A stretch of 28,134 bases of DNA from JBNJGT01 sp964473285 (GTDB lineage: Archaea; Nanobdellota; Nanobdellia; Woesearchaeales; JACJVW01). The notes under the pieces are model-generated. The model was not told the DNA's origin. It was given only the letters and a program-made list of their open reading frames with translations, and searched no databases. The stretch is taken from assembly GCA_964473285.1 (NCBI GenBank), contig CAYYOI010000020.1, positions 1 to 28,134 of the forward strand. The letters run 5' to 3'. A program made the translations under genes and the position numbers. Of this stretch, positions 7,818-15,238 are shown one piece after another (position 1 is the stretch's first letter; every line of letters starts with the position of its first letter).

Positions 7818-9617
7818 TTAATTATTTAATTTCTTGTTTATACGTCGGGTCATCACGAAGTTCACTACATTCAGTGCGATCAGTGCCAAGGCACTAAGTG
7901 CATAAAGTGATTCCTTTGTGCTGTTCGCAAGGCTTGATATTACTGTGATTCCTTCGTGAGACGGGGCGCCTTCCACTTTCTGCGGGTCTAAACCGACGAT
8001 GTAAAGTTCTGATACCCTGTACTGGCCACTACCATTGACTTTGTAGGACACATTCCAGGTACAGTTTGCCTGGGATACTGCATTTGGACCTGTGCAAGGG
8101 CCAAGGGATGCATTGTAACCTGTTTTCTGAGGTATGTCCCATCGGTATGATGTTCCGTTGTATCCTCCCTCTCCAGTCAATGTACTTTCCATGTTGTAGG
8201 GTTCACTAAATTCCCATGCAGCAAATTCAGAGGGGACGAAGTCATAGGCTGTCACTTTCAGATCTTCTGGTGTCCAGCCGTTTCCGATATTGCTTACAAT
8301 CGTGTCTATCTGGTACATATCTTCGCCGATACTTGTGATGTTCTTGTCAATCTCTAACCAGTAACCGTTGACAACATAGATGTATTTTAGGTATATATCC
8401 TCTCCTGATTGGGTTATGTTGGTCTTTATGATCTGGTTCTCACCATCAAAAAGGTGGTGGTAAGGCCTTATCCATACAACAGGAGGAGGGGAATCTATAG
8501 GATCAGATCCATCAGTATAGTTGAATGTCCAGTACCTGTCATCACCTGAACTTGTTGTCTGCCATCCGTTTGTGCTGTTTTGCAAGCCACTGGGATAATA
8601 GGTGGTATTCAGCTGACCGAAAGGTGTATTTCTTGCCACAGGGCTAAGGTTGTGTGTCACCCATACTGAAACTCTTGTGATGTTGTATGCTGCATCAAGA
8701 GGAATGCTGGTGTCTGCATCAATCCTCCAGGTGACATTGGTATCATTAACATTTGTTGCAGGTCTGATGATTGCTTTCTCCTGGCTAAAGTCAAGGTCGC
8801 CTACTGTTTCTATGGATGAAATAGTGATATTACTTGCCATGTATGCAATGCTGTATTGGCTGGTCTCCTTTATTGCAAGGTATGTATCTGATGTTGGGAC
8901 AGAGATAGGTGCTGTGACATTATAGGTTATGTTGACATTCTCTTCAATTGGAATGGTACCTCCCATGGGTTCCCAGAGCCATTGGATTTTTGAATCATTT
9001 CCTGAGACATTGGTATAGTCACCTGTTGGGAAAAGATGTGCCAGTGAAAAATTGTAAGTGCTTTCGTTCCACGTGACCTGCTGTGGCTCTATCGTGATGT
9101 TAAGATTGGTTATGTCTGCAAAGCCTGCACTGTTCTCTGCAATGGATGTAACAGTAAAGTTCTTTCCTGCAAGGACCTTGAGGTTGACTCCATCAACACT
9201 TGTCTCATAAGATGAATTTAGGTTCAATGGTGGCTGGGTGTTAGCACAATCTAGAGTATAGTTCCATACTGAATTGTTATTTGCCCGTAATTCAGGGATG
9301 TGAAGCCATGCAGTGTTGTTTGTCTTGTTCATGAAAGAAGTACCGTTTCTTCCTGAAATATGGGTTATGTTGGTCTCCAGCATGTCAACATTGGTAAAAT
9401 TGATCCTGGTATCTGAGAAGGTATGGGTGTCATTTAGATTCGTGATGTTTATTATACCTATGATGATACATGTCTGGTTTTCAACAGGATAGAAATCCTT
9501 TGCGAATGTTATATTCTGGTAGACTGTCTCTGTCATGGTTATGTCGATGTATGAAGGGTATGCAAATGCCACTGGCATGATACATAGAATTATTCCTAAT
9601 AGGGCTAAGCGATTCAT
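7818..9617 (-). CDS. Heavily glycosylatable surface protein
   Basis: Predicted cell-surface glycoprotein of 599 aa, family not recognised. It has a signal peptide (MNRLALLGIILCIMPVAFA), an ectodomain with more than 30 N-x-S/T sequons spread along its length, and a C-terminal membrane span (about 571-590) with a short basic tail (MTRRINKKLNN). Sequon density is far above any other gene in the window and suggests dense N-glycosylation by an AglB-type enzyme, as in archaeal surface layers. The ectodomain is built of beta-rich repeats of irregular length. It is first in the three-gene operon, with a good Shine-Dalgarno sequence. An S-layer or S-layer-associated role fits, but is inference. Confidence 0.75.
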   Translation of the reverse strand: MNRLALLGIILCIMPVAFAYPSYIDITMTETVYQNITFAKDFYPVENQTCIIIGIINITNLNDTHTFSDTRINFTNVDMLETNITHISGRNGTSFMNKTNNTAWLHIPELRANNNSVWNYTLDCANTQPPLNLNSSYETSVDGVNLKVLAGKNFTVTSIAENSAGFADITNLNITIEPQQVTWNESTYNFSLAHLFPTGDYTNVSGNDSKIQWLWEPMGGTIPIEENVNITYNVTAPISVPTSDTYLAIKETSQYSIAYMASNITISSIETVGDLDFSQEKAIIRPATNVNDTNVTWRIDADTSIPLDAAYNITRVSVWVTHNLSPVARNTPFGQLNTTYYPSGLQNSTNGWQTTSSGDDRYWTFNYTDGSDPIDSPPPVVWIRPYHHLFDGENQIIKTNITQSGEDIYLKYIYVVNGYWLEIDKNITSIGEDMYQIDTIVSNIGNGWTPEDLKVTAYDFVPSEFAAWEFSEPYNMESTLTGEGGYNGTSYRWDIPQKTGYNASLGPCTGPNAVSQANCTWNVSYKVNGSGQYRVSELYIVGLDPQKVEGAPSHEGITVISSLANSTKESLYALSALALIALNVVNFVMTRRINKKLNN

Positions 9618-9620
9618 GGA

Positions 9621-9680
9621 CTCACCTTTTTTTGTCTCTTATTATACATTAGTCTATTCTGGCGGTCTGTATTATTTAAA
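9621..9680 (-). promoter_or_regulatory. Promoter and RBS of the three-gene surface operon
   Basis: On the minus strand a TATA-like TTTAAATAAT lies at 9671-9680, predicting transcription from about 9650. A Shine-Dalgarno sequence AGGTGA (9622-9627) stands four bases before the ATG at 9617. This is a leadered transcript, unlike most genes in the window. Confidence 0.6.
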
Positions 9681-9704
9681 GGTTTCGGTTTAGTTCAGTT
9701 TTGT

Positions 9705-10046
9705 TCAGTAACTGCAGTGCTGGACATCATGAGAATGAGTTACCTTTACCTGGTAGGTGCTATCATCGTATTCGAAATCACTTAAACTGTTTTCATGGCA
9801 GTATTTTGTCTCACCTACAGGTATCGATGTGCTGCCACCATAGCACCAATTCTTGGCATTTGTATTATAACCGTCGTTTTTTCCAGAACAGGCCTTGGGT
9901 TTGGCTTCGACAGAATCTGCCAGGATGGATCCGATTGCAGCGCTTCCGAGAAACGAGCCAAGTGCCATTATCGATTGCTTGGAGATTTTTCCATCCTCTC
10001 CAAGAAGGTATGCTGAAACCTTTTTTGGCACTTTAGGTATTTTCAT
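9705..10046 (-). CDS. HxsA-like secreted precursor, candidate radical SAM substrate
   Basis: Small 113-aa protein, predicted substrate of the neighbouring HxsB-like enzyme. Its layout fits archaeal His-Xaa-Ser precursors as I know them: a basic start, an EDGKISKQS stretch (17-25), a hydrophobic signal-like segment (26-43), a possible cleavage region near SVEA (45-48), then a polar exported part. The C-terminus is VTHSHDVQHCSY, with one His-Cys-Ser, one His-Ser-His and a final Tyr, instead of the long run of His-Xaa-Ser repeats typical of HxsA. Four Cys lie at 53, 68, 83 and 111, the first three exactly 15 residues apart. It has its own TATA element 27 bp upstream, so it can be made in excess over the enzyme. 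The substrate role rests on layout and gene context; no modified residue can be predicted with confidence. Confidence 0.6.
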   Translation of the reverse strand: MKIPKVPKKVSAYLLGEDGKISKQSIMALGSFLGSAAIGSILADSVEAKPKACSGKNDGYNTNAKNWCYGGSTSIPVGETKYCHENSLSDFEYDDSTYQVKVTHSHDVQHCSY

Positions 10047-10065
10047 TTGAGGTTTATTGGTATTA

Positions 10066-10078
10066 CTTTTTTATAAAT
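10066..10078 (-). promoter_or_regulatory. Promoter of the HxsA-like gene
   Basis: On the minus strand ATTTATAAAAAAG is centred about 27 bp upstream of the ATG at 10046, so the transcript would be leaderless. It overlaps the stop codon of the DUF6159 gene. It would uncouple substrate expression from the operon upstream. Confidence 0.65.
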
Positions 10079-10924
10079 CTATTGTTTCTGGAAGGCGTGC
10101 TTTACTGTGTCATCAAAACCTTCTGGCACTTTGCCTGTGGTTGCGTAGTAGTAGAGGGCAGTGTTGAATACCTGGTTTGCCACGCTGAATATGAGTACTA
10201 CGGCTATGATGTATATCGTTGTTATTAGTATGCCTGCCATCATGCCTACAATTCCTGTAAGGGCAAGGCCTATTGTGAGCCCTATTCCAATCAGAACACC
10301 TAGTACAATAAGGAGCATCTGGACAAGGCCAAGCCCGTAGTAGCGGATGAGGCTTTCGCCCCAAGTCTTTTTCAGGGTGTTTATCGATTCCTTGATTGCT
10401 GCAAAAGGTGTGACTTCCTTGTATACCATGGCTGGAACCACAAAGATTGTTATAATTGACCAGGCTGCACCCAGGAGGCTTATGAGTATGGAGAATACAA
10501 TCCTGCCGATACCGCCCATCCTGCTTGCAATGTTTTCAAGCACTCTTAGCAGGACACCTACAATTGCTGAAACCAGGCTCCAGGCAAATATCAGGTGTAT
10601 CCGGGATAACCCGAACCTGAGGGATTCCATGAATGTTGCATCCCCTCCTTCGAATCTTTTTTTTGTGGTGTATACAACGCAGGTGTTGAAGAATGTTGCA
10701 ATGAATGCCAGTCCCAGATAGGTCAAAAACATTATCAGGTAATCCAGTACCTGCATTGCATTACCTTTTGTAAATGACAGGATGATTGTTGGAAAAACCA
10801 TTGCCAAAAAAAAGAGTATTGAGAAGATGCCTCCCAGTAAAGGGAATAAGAGCATCTCCTTGTCTTTTCCTATGACTCGAAAACTTAGTTTTGTTATGTA
10901 CCAGCTTCGTGAAAAGGCATTCAT
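10079..10924 (-). CDS. DUF6159-family polytopic membrane protein
   Basis: Membrane protein of 281 aa. The start MNAFSRSWYITKLSFRVI followed by KEMLLFPLLGG, and the end VFNTALYYYATTGKVPEGFD, are characteristic of DUF6159 proteins, whose function is not known. Around six membrane segments are visible (roughly residues 27-50, 63-90, 110-132, 143-170, 195-225 and 225-250). I prefer the ATG at 10924, since family members begin this way and a TATA-like TTTTTAAA lies 23-30 bp upstream; the longer frame from 10975 would overlap the radical SAM gene by 28 bp. Placed between maturase and substrate, it could be a membrane partner, exporter component or docking site for the modified product, which is inference. 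The family also occurs without Hxs genes. Confidence 0.75.
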   Translation of the reverse strand: MNAFSRSWYITKLSFRVIGKDKEMLLFPLLGGIFSILFFLAMVFPTIILSFTKGNAMQVLDYLIMFLTYLGLAFIATFFNTCVVYTTKKRFEGGDATFMESLRFGLSRIHLIFAWSLVSAIVGVLLRVLENIASRMGGIGRIVFSILISLLGAAWSIITIFVVPAMVYKEVTPFAAIKESINTLKKTWGESLIRYYGLGLVQMLLIVLGVLIGIGLTIGLALTGIVGMMAGILITTIYIIAVVLIFSVANQVFNTALYYYATTGKVPEGFDDTVKHAFQKQ

Positions 10925-10945
10925 GGGGAGTTTTTGTTCATTGAT

Positions 10946-10953
10946 GTTTAAAA
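10946..10953 (-). promoter_or_regulatory. Possible internal promoter of the DUF6159 gene
   Basis: TTTTTAAA on the minus strand spans the stop codon of the radical SAM gene and lies 23-30 bp before the ATG at 10924. The spacing suits a leaderless transcript. A/T-rich stop regions can mimic such elements, so this is tentative. Confidence 0.4.
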
Positions 10954-12261
10954 ATGTTTTGTCCGCTTGAGCCAATCCTCGAGAATTTCTTTTTTATCGG
11001 TCTGCAATAAATCAATCAGGTGTGTGAACTGGGCCTGTAGTATCCTGCAGCGGTCGTCCTGTGAAAGTATGGGGACTAGGCTTCCTGTCTTTGCATAGGT
11101 GCAGACAGGGCATACGCCGCAGAAGGGCTTGAAGGCGCAGGCATCACATAGAAGGGTATCATTTAATGATGCTGATATGATGGAGCAGGATTTTTCTGAG
11201 GTGACAACTTCCTTGAATGGTTGGCTTACATTTCCTATTGTGAATAATTCGTGGATGCGGGCTTCGTCACAGCAGGAGATGGTGCCGTCAGGATTGTAGG
11301 CGAGCTGGCCTATGATCGCTCCGCATGGGCTTGCAAGCTCTGAATAGTATGCCTGGATCTGGTAGAGCTTGGTCAGGAGAAAATAGGTGTGCCTGTCAGG
11401 AAGGAAAGTGCGCTTGTTCATCTCAAGAAGATAATCTATTGTCTCTTTCCAAAATGTTATATATTCTTCTGCGTCCGGTACTGCCTGCTTGTCTGAAAGG
11501 GCTTTTCCGGTGGGGTCTGCAGGACGCAGCTTGATCCATCTCAACCCTTGGCGGATGTATTCATCCACTATGTCTTTTCCCCTTCCAAGGGAATTTCTGG
11601 TTATAACAAGTCCTGCGTTTATTGGATATCCTTTATTCCTGAAATAATCTATCCATTTGATTGTAAGGTCGTAGGAGCCTGGCCTGTTCTTGTCATGGAG
11701 GTCTTTTGGCCCGTCAAGGGATGTGCAGATGCTTATATCATTCTCCATGAGATACTGTGCTATTTCCTCTGTCATGCGGGTGAGGTTTGTTACCAGGTCA
11801 AACCTGATGTCCTTTTTTTGCTTTGCCTGCTCGATTATGTATCTTACGATCTCAAAGTTTAGGAGGGGTTCTCCTCCCTGGAACTCAATCGTCATGGTCT
11901 TTGCGGGAGAACTCAATATGAAGTCTATGGTTTTTCTTGCTGTCTCCTTGTCCATGTCCTGCTTTTCACAAGGCATGGAGTGGCAATAGATGCAATTGAG
12001 ATTACATCTTGTTGTTGGGACTATGATGTGGAGTGTCGGATTCTGGAGAAGCATGCCGTTCTTTTCTTTCATGTCCGCGAGAATGGCCTGGCTGTTGTTC
12101 TCTGTCATTATAAGCTTGTTTTCCTCAAGCTTCTTGTGGAGTTTTGGGCTTATCCTGTCATGGGATATCTCTTCTTGTTCTTCTTTTGTTATGAGCATCC
12201 ACCTGGCGTTCTCAGATGTGACAAGCACCTTATCATCATGTTGGCGGGTCCTGAGAAACAT
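10948..12261 (-). CDS. hxsB: HxsB-like radical SAM/SPASM maturase
   Basis: Predicted peptide-modifying radical SAM enzyme of 437 aa, closest in my reading to HxsB of the His-Xaa-Ser system. Residues 1-75 match the HxsB N-terminal region (FLRTRQHDDKVLVTSENAR). The radical SAM core begins at LHIIVPTTRCNLNCIYC, with cluster ligands Cys86, Cys90 and Cys93 (CxxxCxxC), followed by IEFQGGEPLLNF (125-136) as the SAM-binding GGEP region and TSLDGPKDLHDKNRP, all strong HxsB-type features. The C-terminal SPASM region carries many Cys (SPCG, ISCCDEAR, CDAC, FCGVCPVC, DRC), enough for auxiliary Fe-S clusters. It starts 1 bp after the preceding gene. The second enzyme of classical Hxs loci, HxsC, is not found here. 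The reaction catalysed is not established to my knowledge. Confidence 0.85.
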   Translation of the reverse strand: MFLRTRQHDDKVLVTSENARWMLITKEEQEEISHDRISPKLHKKLEENKLIMTENNSQAILADMKEKNGMLLQNPTLHIIVPTTRCNLNCIYCHSMPCEKQDMDKETARKTIDFILSSPAKTMTIEFQGGEPLLNFEIVRYIIEQAKQKKDIRFDLVTNLTRMTEEIAQYLMENDISICTSLDGPKDLHDKNRPGSYDLTIKWIDYFRNKGYPINAGLVITRNSLGRGKDIVDEYIRQGLRWIKLRPADPTGKALSDKQAVPDAEEYITFWKETIDYLLEMNKRTFLPDRHTYFLLTKLYQIQAYYSELASPCGAIIGQLAYNPDGTISCCDEARIHELFTIGNVSQPFKEVVTSEKSCSIISASLNDTLLCDACAFKPFCGVCPVCTYAKTGSLVPILSQDDRCRILQAQFTHLIDLLQTDKKEILEDWLKRTKHF

Positions 12262-12262
12262 T

Positions 12263-12472
12263 TTAGATCGTTATTCCAAGTATGTAGTTACAGAATTCAT
12301 CGGCAACTCTTTGTATATCCTTTCCAGACATTGTTATTGTGTCCTTTTTCTGGGAGATTGTTGCAATCCCTGAGAATGCAGCTATTGCTTCTTTTACAGC
12401 CTCTTTTGGGTAGAATTGCTGGTTTAGGGTTATTTGTGCGGTGTCACCCTCAATCTTTATCTTCGTCTTCAT
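12263..12472 (-). CDS. Small HxsD-like protein, second copy
   Basis: A 69-aa protein read from the ATG at 12472. It resembles the first half of the adjacent HxsD-like protein: a strand pattern AQITLNQQFYPKEAVKEAI, a helix, a short hairpin (TISQKKDTITMSGKD) and a final helix (VADEFCNYIL). The conserved core in both is I/L-x-x-x-FYP/IYP-x-x-A-x-x-A. I chose the third in-frame Met because it leaves a 23-bp overlap with the upstream gene and begins at the first strand; starts at 12499 or 12517 would overlap further and add a low-complexity leader. It is 1 bp from the radical SAM start, so tightly coupled. It may be a peptide-binding adaptor working alongside HxsD; that role is inference. Confidence 0.6.
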   Translation of the reverse strand: MKTKIKIEGDTAQITLNQQFYPKEAVKEAIAAFSGIATISQKKDTITMSGKDIQRVADEFCNYILGITI

Positions 12473-12806
12473 AGTCTTCCCATGGTATGAGGTCTTCATC
12501 TTCTGCCTTGTATCCATTGGTAAGGAGGGCTCTTTGCAGTATTACCTTTCGGATGTCCTGGTTCTTCTTGACTTGTTCCTTGTAGACTGCGTAGTTTATG
12601 AGCTGGTTGTGGAACCTGTAGCCAAGTTCTTCTGGATCCTGTCCGGATTTTGGCTTGATGCTTACTTTTACTTCTGTATCAGGGTCACCGTCAAGCAGGA
12701 TATAGGCTTCATCAAGAAGTACATATGATGCGGAGTAAATCGTATCCAGAGGATAAATCCGGGGGTTGATAGAAAGTTGGGCAGTGTCCTCATGTACGCT
12801 TATCAT
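12450..12806 (-). CDS. hxsD: HxsD-like protein of the His-Xaa-Ser system
   Basis: A 118-aa protein matching the HxsD pattern: ISINPRIYPLDTIYSASYVL-type opening strand and helix, ILLDGDPDTEVKVSIKPK hairpin, then FHNQLINYAVYKEQ and DIRKVILQRAL helices. HxsD is the small conserved partner of HxsB; its function is not established, and a role in binding the substrate leader or the maturase is inference. The C-terminus is an acidic tail (WEDYEDEDKD) overlapping the next gene. Its ATG overlaps the upstream regulator's stop by 4 bp. Sits between regulator and maturase, in the expected order for one operon. Confidence 0.75.
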   Translation of the reverse strand: MISVHEDTAQLSINPRIYPLDTIYSASYVLLDEAYILLDGDPDTEVKVSIKPKSGQDPEELGYRFHNQLINYAVYKEQVKKNQDIRKVILQRALLTNGYKAEDEDLIPWEDYEDEDKD

Positions 12807-13072
12807 ATTAGGTTCTTTACTTTATTGATGAGTTCAGCTATCTCGTTTCCTTTCTTTGTAAGGGTCAGCAATTTCAATCTTCCCTGCTTATCAAAGTTCA
12901 CTATCCCTGATTCCTGCATCTCCTGAAGAATCTTTACGACATGGGAATAGGTGCAATCTATTTTTTTTGCAAGGGATGATGCATAGATCTCTCCTTTGGC
13001 GTTCTTGAGCTCAACGAGCATCATAGCCGGCTTCTCTCTGAATATAACATTGAATATCTTTTCTTTTGTCAT
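12803..13072 (-). CDS. Winged-helix regulator at the head of the Hxs-like operon
   Basis: An 89-aa single-domain winged-helix protein of the archaeal MarR/ArsR-like type. A first helix (AMMLVELKNAKGEIYASSLAKKI) leads to the recognition helix TYSHVVKILQEMQESGIV and a wing (FDKQGRLKLLTLTKKGNEIA). No ligand domain or metal-binding Cys cluster is present. It is the first gene of the run down to 10948 and overlaps HxsD by 4 bp, so it probably controls that operon, including itself. A clear Shine-Dalgarno sequence precedes it. Whether it also acts on the divergent helicase promoter is unknown. Confidence 0.75.
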   Translation of the reverse strand: MTKEKIFNVIFREKPAMMLVELKNAKGEIYASSLAKKIDCTYSHVVKILQEMQESGIVNFDKQGRLKLLTLTKKGNEIAELINKVKNLI

Positions 13073-13075
13073 TGA

Positions 13076-13139
13076 ACCACCCTCTCTAACCTATATGTTT
13101 TGTCCTTTTGTATACGATTGTTATTTAAAGATTTATATG
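13076..13139 (-). promoter_or_regulatory. Promoter and RBS of the Hxs-like operon
   Basis: On the minus strand TATA-like elements lie at 13131-13139 (ATATAAATC) and 13121-13129 (TTTAAATAA). A Shine-Dalgarno-like GAGGGTGGTT stands just before the ATG at 13072 (about 13074-13083). It is a leadered transcript, divergent from the helicase gene. Confidence 0.6.
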
Positions 13140-13184
13140 TTTTGCTGATTTCATTCTCTTTTATGAAGAGTAAGAGGGAAAGAG

Positions 13185-13193
13185 TTATAAAAC
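13185..13193 (+). promoter_or_regulatory. TATA-like element of the XPD-like helicase
   Basis: TTATAAAAC is centred about 26 bp before the ATG at 13215, predicting a leaderless transcript. A pyrimidine-rich run separates the two. Confidence 0.65.
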
Positions 13194-13214
13194 TTTTTTT
13201 TCTCTCTGTCTTGA

Positions 13215-15032
13215 ATGTATTTTCCGTTTGACAATTTACGACCTGAACAGGGTGAACTTCTTGAGCACGTTGATAAGGCGGTGAAGAAAGGGGGATGTCA
13301 TCTTGCGCATGCACCTACAGGGCTTGGTAAGACAGCAGCAAGCCTTGCTCCTGCTATAACTTATGCTATCGAGAATGATAAGGTGGTTTTCTTCCTGACA
13401 TCAAGGCTGACACAGCATGCCCTTGCTATCAACACGATAAAGGCTATCAGAAAAAAGTTTGACATAGAGATCCCTACAATAGATTTCATAGGCAGGCAGA
13501 GGATGTGTCCGGTAAACGGGGTCTCCAGCCTTTCATCTAGGGAATTCTCTGAATACTGCAAGGCGGTGCGTTCTGATAATACCTGTTCTTTCTATCAGAA
13601 GACGAGGACGCAAAAGAATACTCTGACAAAAGAGGCTCAGTTCTCTGCAAGCGTGCTTAGGCCGGTGCAGCCTTTGTCAGCAGAAGAGCTGGTGGCAGAA
13701 TGCCAAAAGGCAGAGCTTTGCCCGTATGAGCTTTCACTTCATCTTGCATCCAAGGCAAGGGTTATTGTTGCAGATTATTATTATCTTTTCAATGATTCTA
13801 TTAGGGATAATTTCTTGGGGAGGATAAACCGGGATCTTGAGGATATTATTGTCATAGTTGATGAGGCACATAACCTACCCTCGCGGATAAGGGATCTTCT
13901 TACCCAGAAAATAACACCTTATGCTTTGAGGAGGGCTCAGAAAGAGGCGCAGAAGTATGGGTTTGGGGCTTTGGCGACATTCTGCCAAAGGATCCATGAG
14001 CATCTTCAGTCTGACGGGTCTTCAGAGCGGTTGGTGAAAAGGGATGAATTCATGGAGGTTGTAGGGTCTGAGTATGATTCATTGATAGAGGATCTGGACA
14101 AGGCAGGGGAGACAATCAGGGAAGAGCAGAAGCAAAGCTCTCTAGGAGGGCTTTCCTTATTTCTTGCTGCATGGAAGGGGCCTGATAAAGGCTTTGCAAG
14201 GATATTTTCTTCAGGTAAAGGTGCATATTCCCTTACATACCATAATCTTGATCCTTCTCTTCTTTCAGGGCCAGTTTTTTCAGGATGCCATTCAGCTATA
14301 CTTATGTCAGGAACTCTGACTCCTACTGCCATGTACAGGGACCTTCTGGGACTGCCGTCAGGCACTACAGAGCATGAGTATGACAATCCTTTTCCTGATA
14401 AGAACCGGAAGGTGATCATAAACCCTGCAGTAACTACAAAGTATGCTGCGCGCGGGCCTGAGGAGTTCAGGAACATTGCAGGGATAATATCTGATATAGT
14501 CAATACGATTCCTGGAAATACTGCGGTCTTTTTTCCAAGCTACCAGTTGAAAAAAGAAATATCTTCGTACATGAGTGTCAAAAAGACTGTCCTTGAAGAG
14601 CATTCTGATTTCACCTCGCAGGAGCGATCTGAGATAATTGAGACATTCAAGAAATACCAGAAAAGCGGGGCAGTACTCCTGGCTGTTGCCGCAGGCTCTT
14701 TTGGTGAGGGCATTGACTTACCGGGGGATTTACTTAAAGGGGTAGTTGTCGTTGGATTACCATTGCAGCCACCTACACTTCTTATCAAGGAGCTAATCAA
14801 TTATTACAATGCCAAGTTCTCAAAAGGATGGGATTATGGGTATATACTGCCTGCAATCACAAAGAGCCTTCAGAATGCGGGAAGATGCATAAGGACAGAG
14901 GACGACCGGGGGATAATAGCGTTTCTTGACAAGAGATACACATTCCCGCAGTATTTCAGCTGTTTTCCGGGTGACTGGAACATATCGATAACAAAAGATC
15001 ATGTTTCTATTATCTCTGATTTCTTCTCGTGA
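13215..15032 (+). CDS. XPD/Rad3-type Fe-S DNA helicase
   Basis: ATP-dependent 5'-3' DNA helicase of superfamily 2, as in nucleotide excision repair XPD and its relatives. In order: a Q-motif-like start (FDNLRPEQGELLEHV), Walker A APTGLGKTAAS with GLGKT at 36-40, motif Ia (FLTSRLTQH), the Fe-S domain with Cys98, Cys115, Cys124 and Cys169 as likely ligands, DEAH at 216-219 (VIVDEAHNLPSRIRDL), then helicase domain 2 with SGTLTP, GSFGEGIDLPG and motif VI (NAGRCIRTEDDRG, near residue 555). Length 605 aa is within the archaeal XPD range. Start is set by the TATA spacing and the immediate Q-motif. It is transcribed away from the Hxs-like operon and is probably an ordinary chromosomal gene. A DinG-like role is less likely given the full Cys set and archaeal context. 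Confidence 0.9.
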   Translation: MYFPFDNLRPEQGELLEHVDKAVKKGGCHLAHAPTGLGKTAASLAPAITYAIENDKVVFFLTSRLTQHALAINTIKAIRKKFDIEIPTIDFIGRQRMCPVNGVSSLSSREFSEYCKAVRSDNTCSFYQKTRTQKNTLTKEAQFSASVLRPVQPLSAEELVAECQKAELCPYELSLHLASKARVIVADYYYLFNDSIRDNFLGRINRDLEDIIVIVDEAHNLPSRIRDLLTQKITPYALRRAQKEAQKYGFGALATFCQRIHEHLQSDGSSERLVKRDEFMEVVGSEYDSLIEDLDKAGETIREEQKQSSLGGLSLFLAAWKGPDKGFARIFSSGKGAYSLTYHNLDPSLLSGPVFSGCHSAILMSGTLTPTAMYRDLLGLPSGTTEHEYDNPFPDKNRKVIINPAVTTKYAARGPEEFRNIAGIISDIVNTIPGNTAVFFPSYQLKKEISSYMSVKKTVLEEHSDFTSQERSEIIETFKKYQKSGAVLLAVAAGSFGEGIDLPGDLLKGVVVVGLPLQPPTLLIKELINYYNAKFSKGWDYGYILPAITKSLQNAGRCIRTEDDRGIIAFLDKRYTFPQYFSCFPGDWNISITKDHVSIISDFFS

Positions 15033-15036
15033 ACTG

Positions 15037-15238
15037 ATAGTATACTTAGTTAATTATATTTTTGAGATTTAATATTATACTTTTTAAGTACAATCCCCCT
15101 TTCATTATTGTTTATTTCTATTGGGATAAGGAGGTTTCTTGTTTTTACTTTTTTTTGATATATCTAAATAGTATATTAAGGAAAGCTTTAAATATATCTT
15201 CTATTCAAAAAAGATAGTTATTATATTTATTTAGTATA
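15037..15238 (+). promoter_or_regulatory. AT-rich control region of the second surface operon
   Basis: About 200 bp without a gene. A TATA-like CTTTAAATATATC lies near 15187-15198. Three direct copies of (A/T)TAGTATA occur at 15037-15044, 15168-15175 and 15231-15238, the last touching the ATG at 15239. These may be operator sites for the encoded winged-helix protein, or chance in A/T-rich DNA. Confidence 0.4.

Noticed and set aside
10948..12261. Generic anaerobic sulfatase-maturase call for the radical SAM gene
   Set aside because: The N-terminal region, the IEFQGGEPLLNF and TSLDGPKDLHDKNRP segments, and the adjacent HxsD-like gene fit HxsB better; no sulfatase gene is nearby.
13069..13314. 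81-codon minus-strand ORF over the divergent promoter
   Set aside because: It covers both promoters and the helicase start, has no domain and no suitable start signal.
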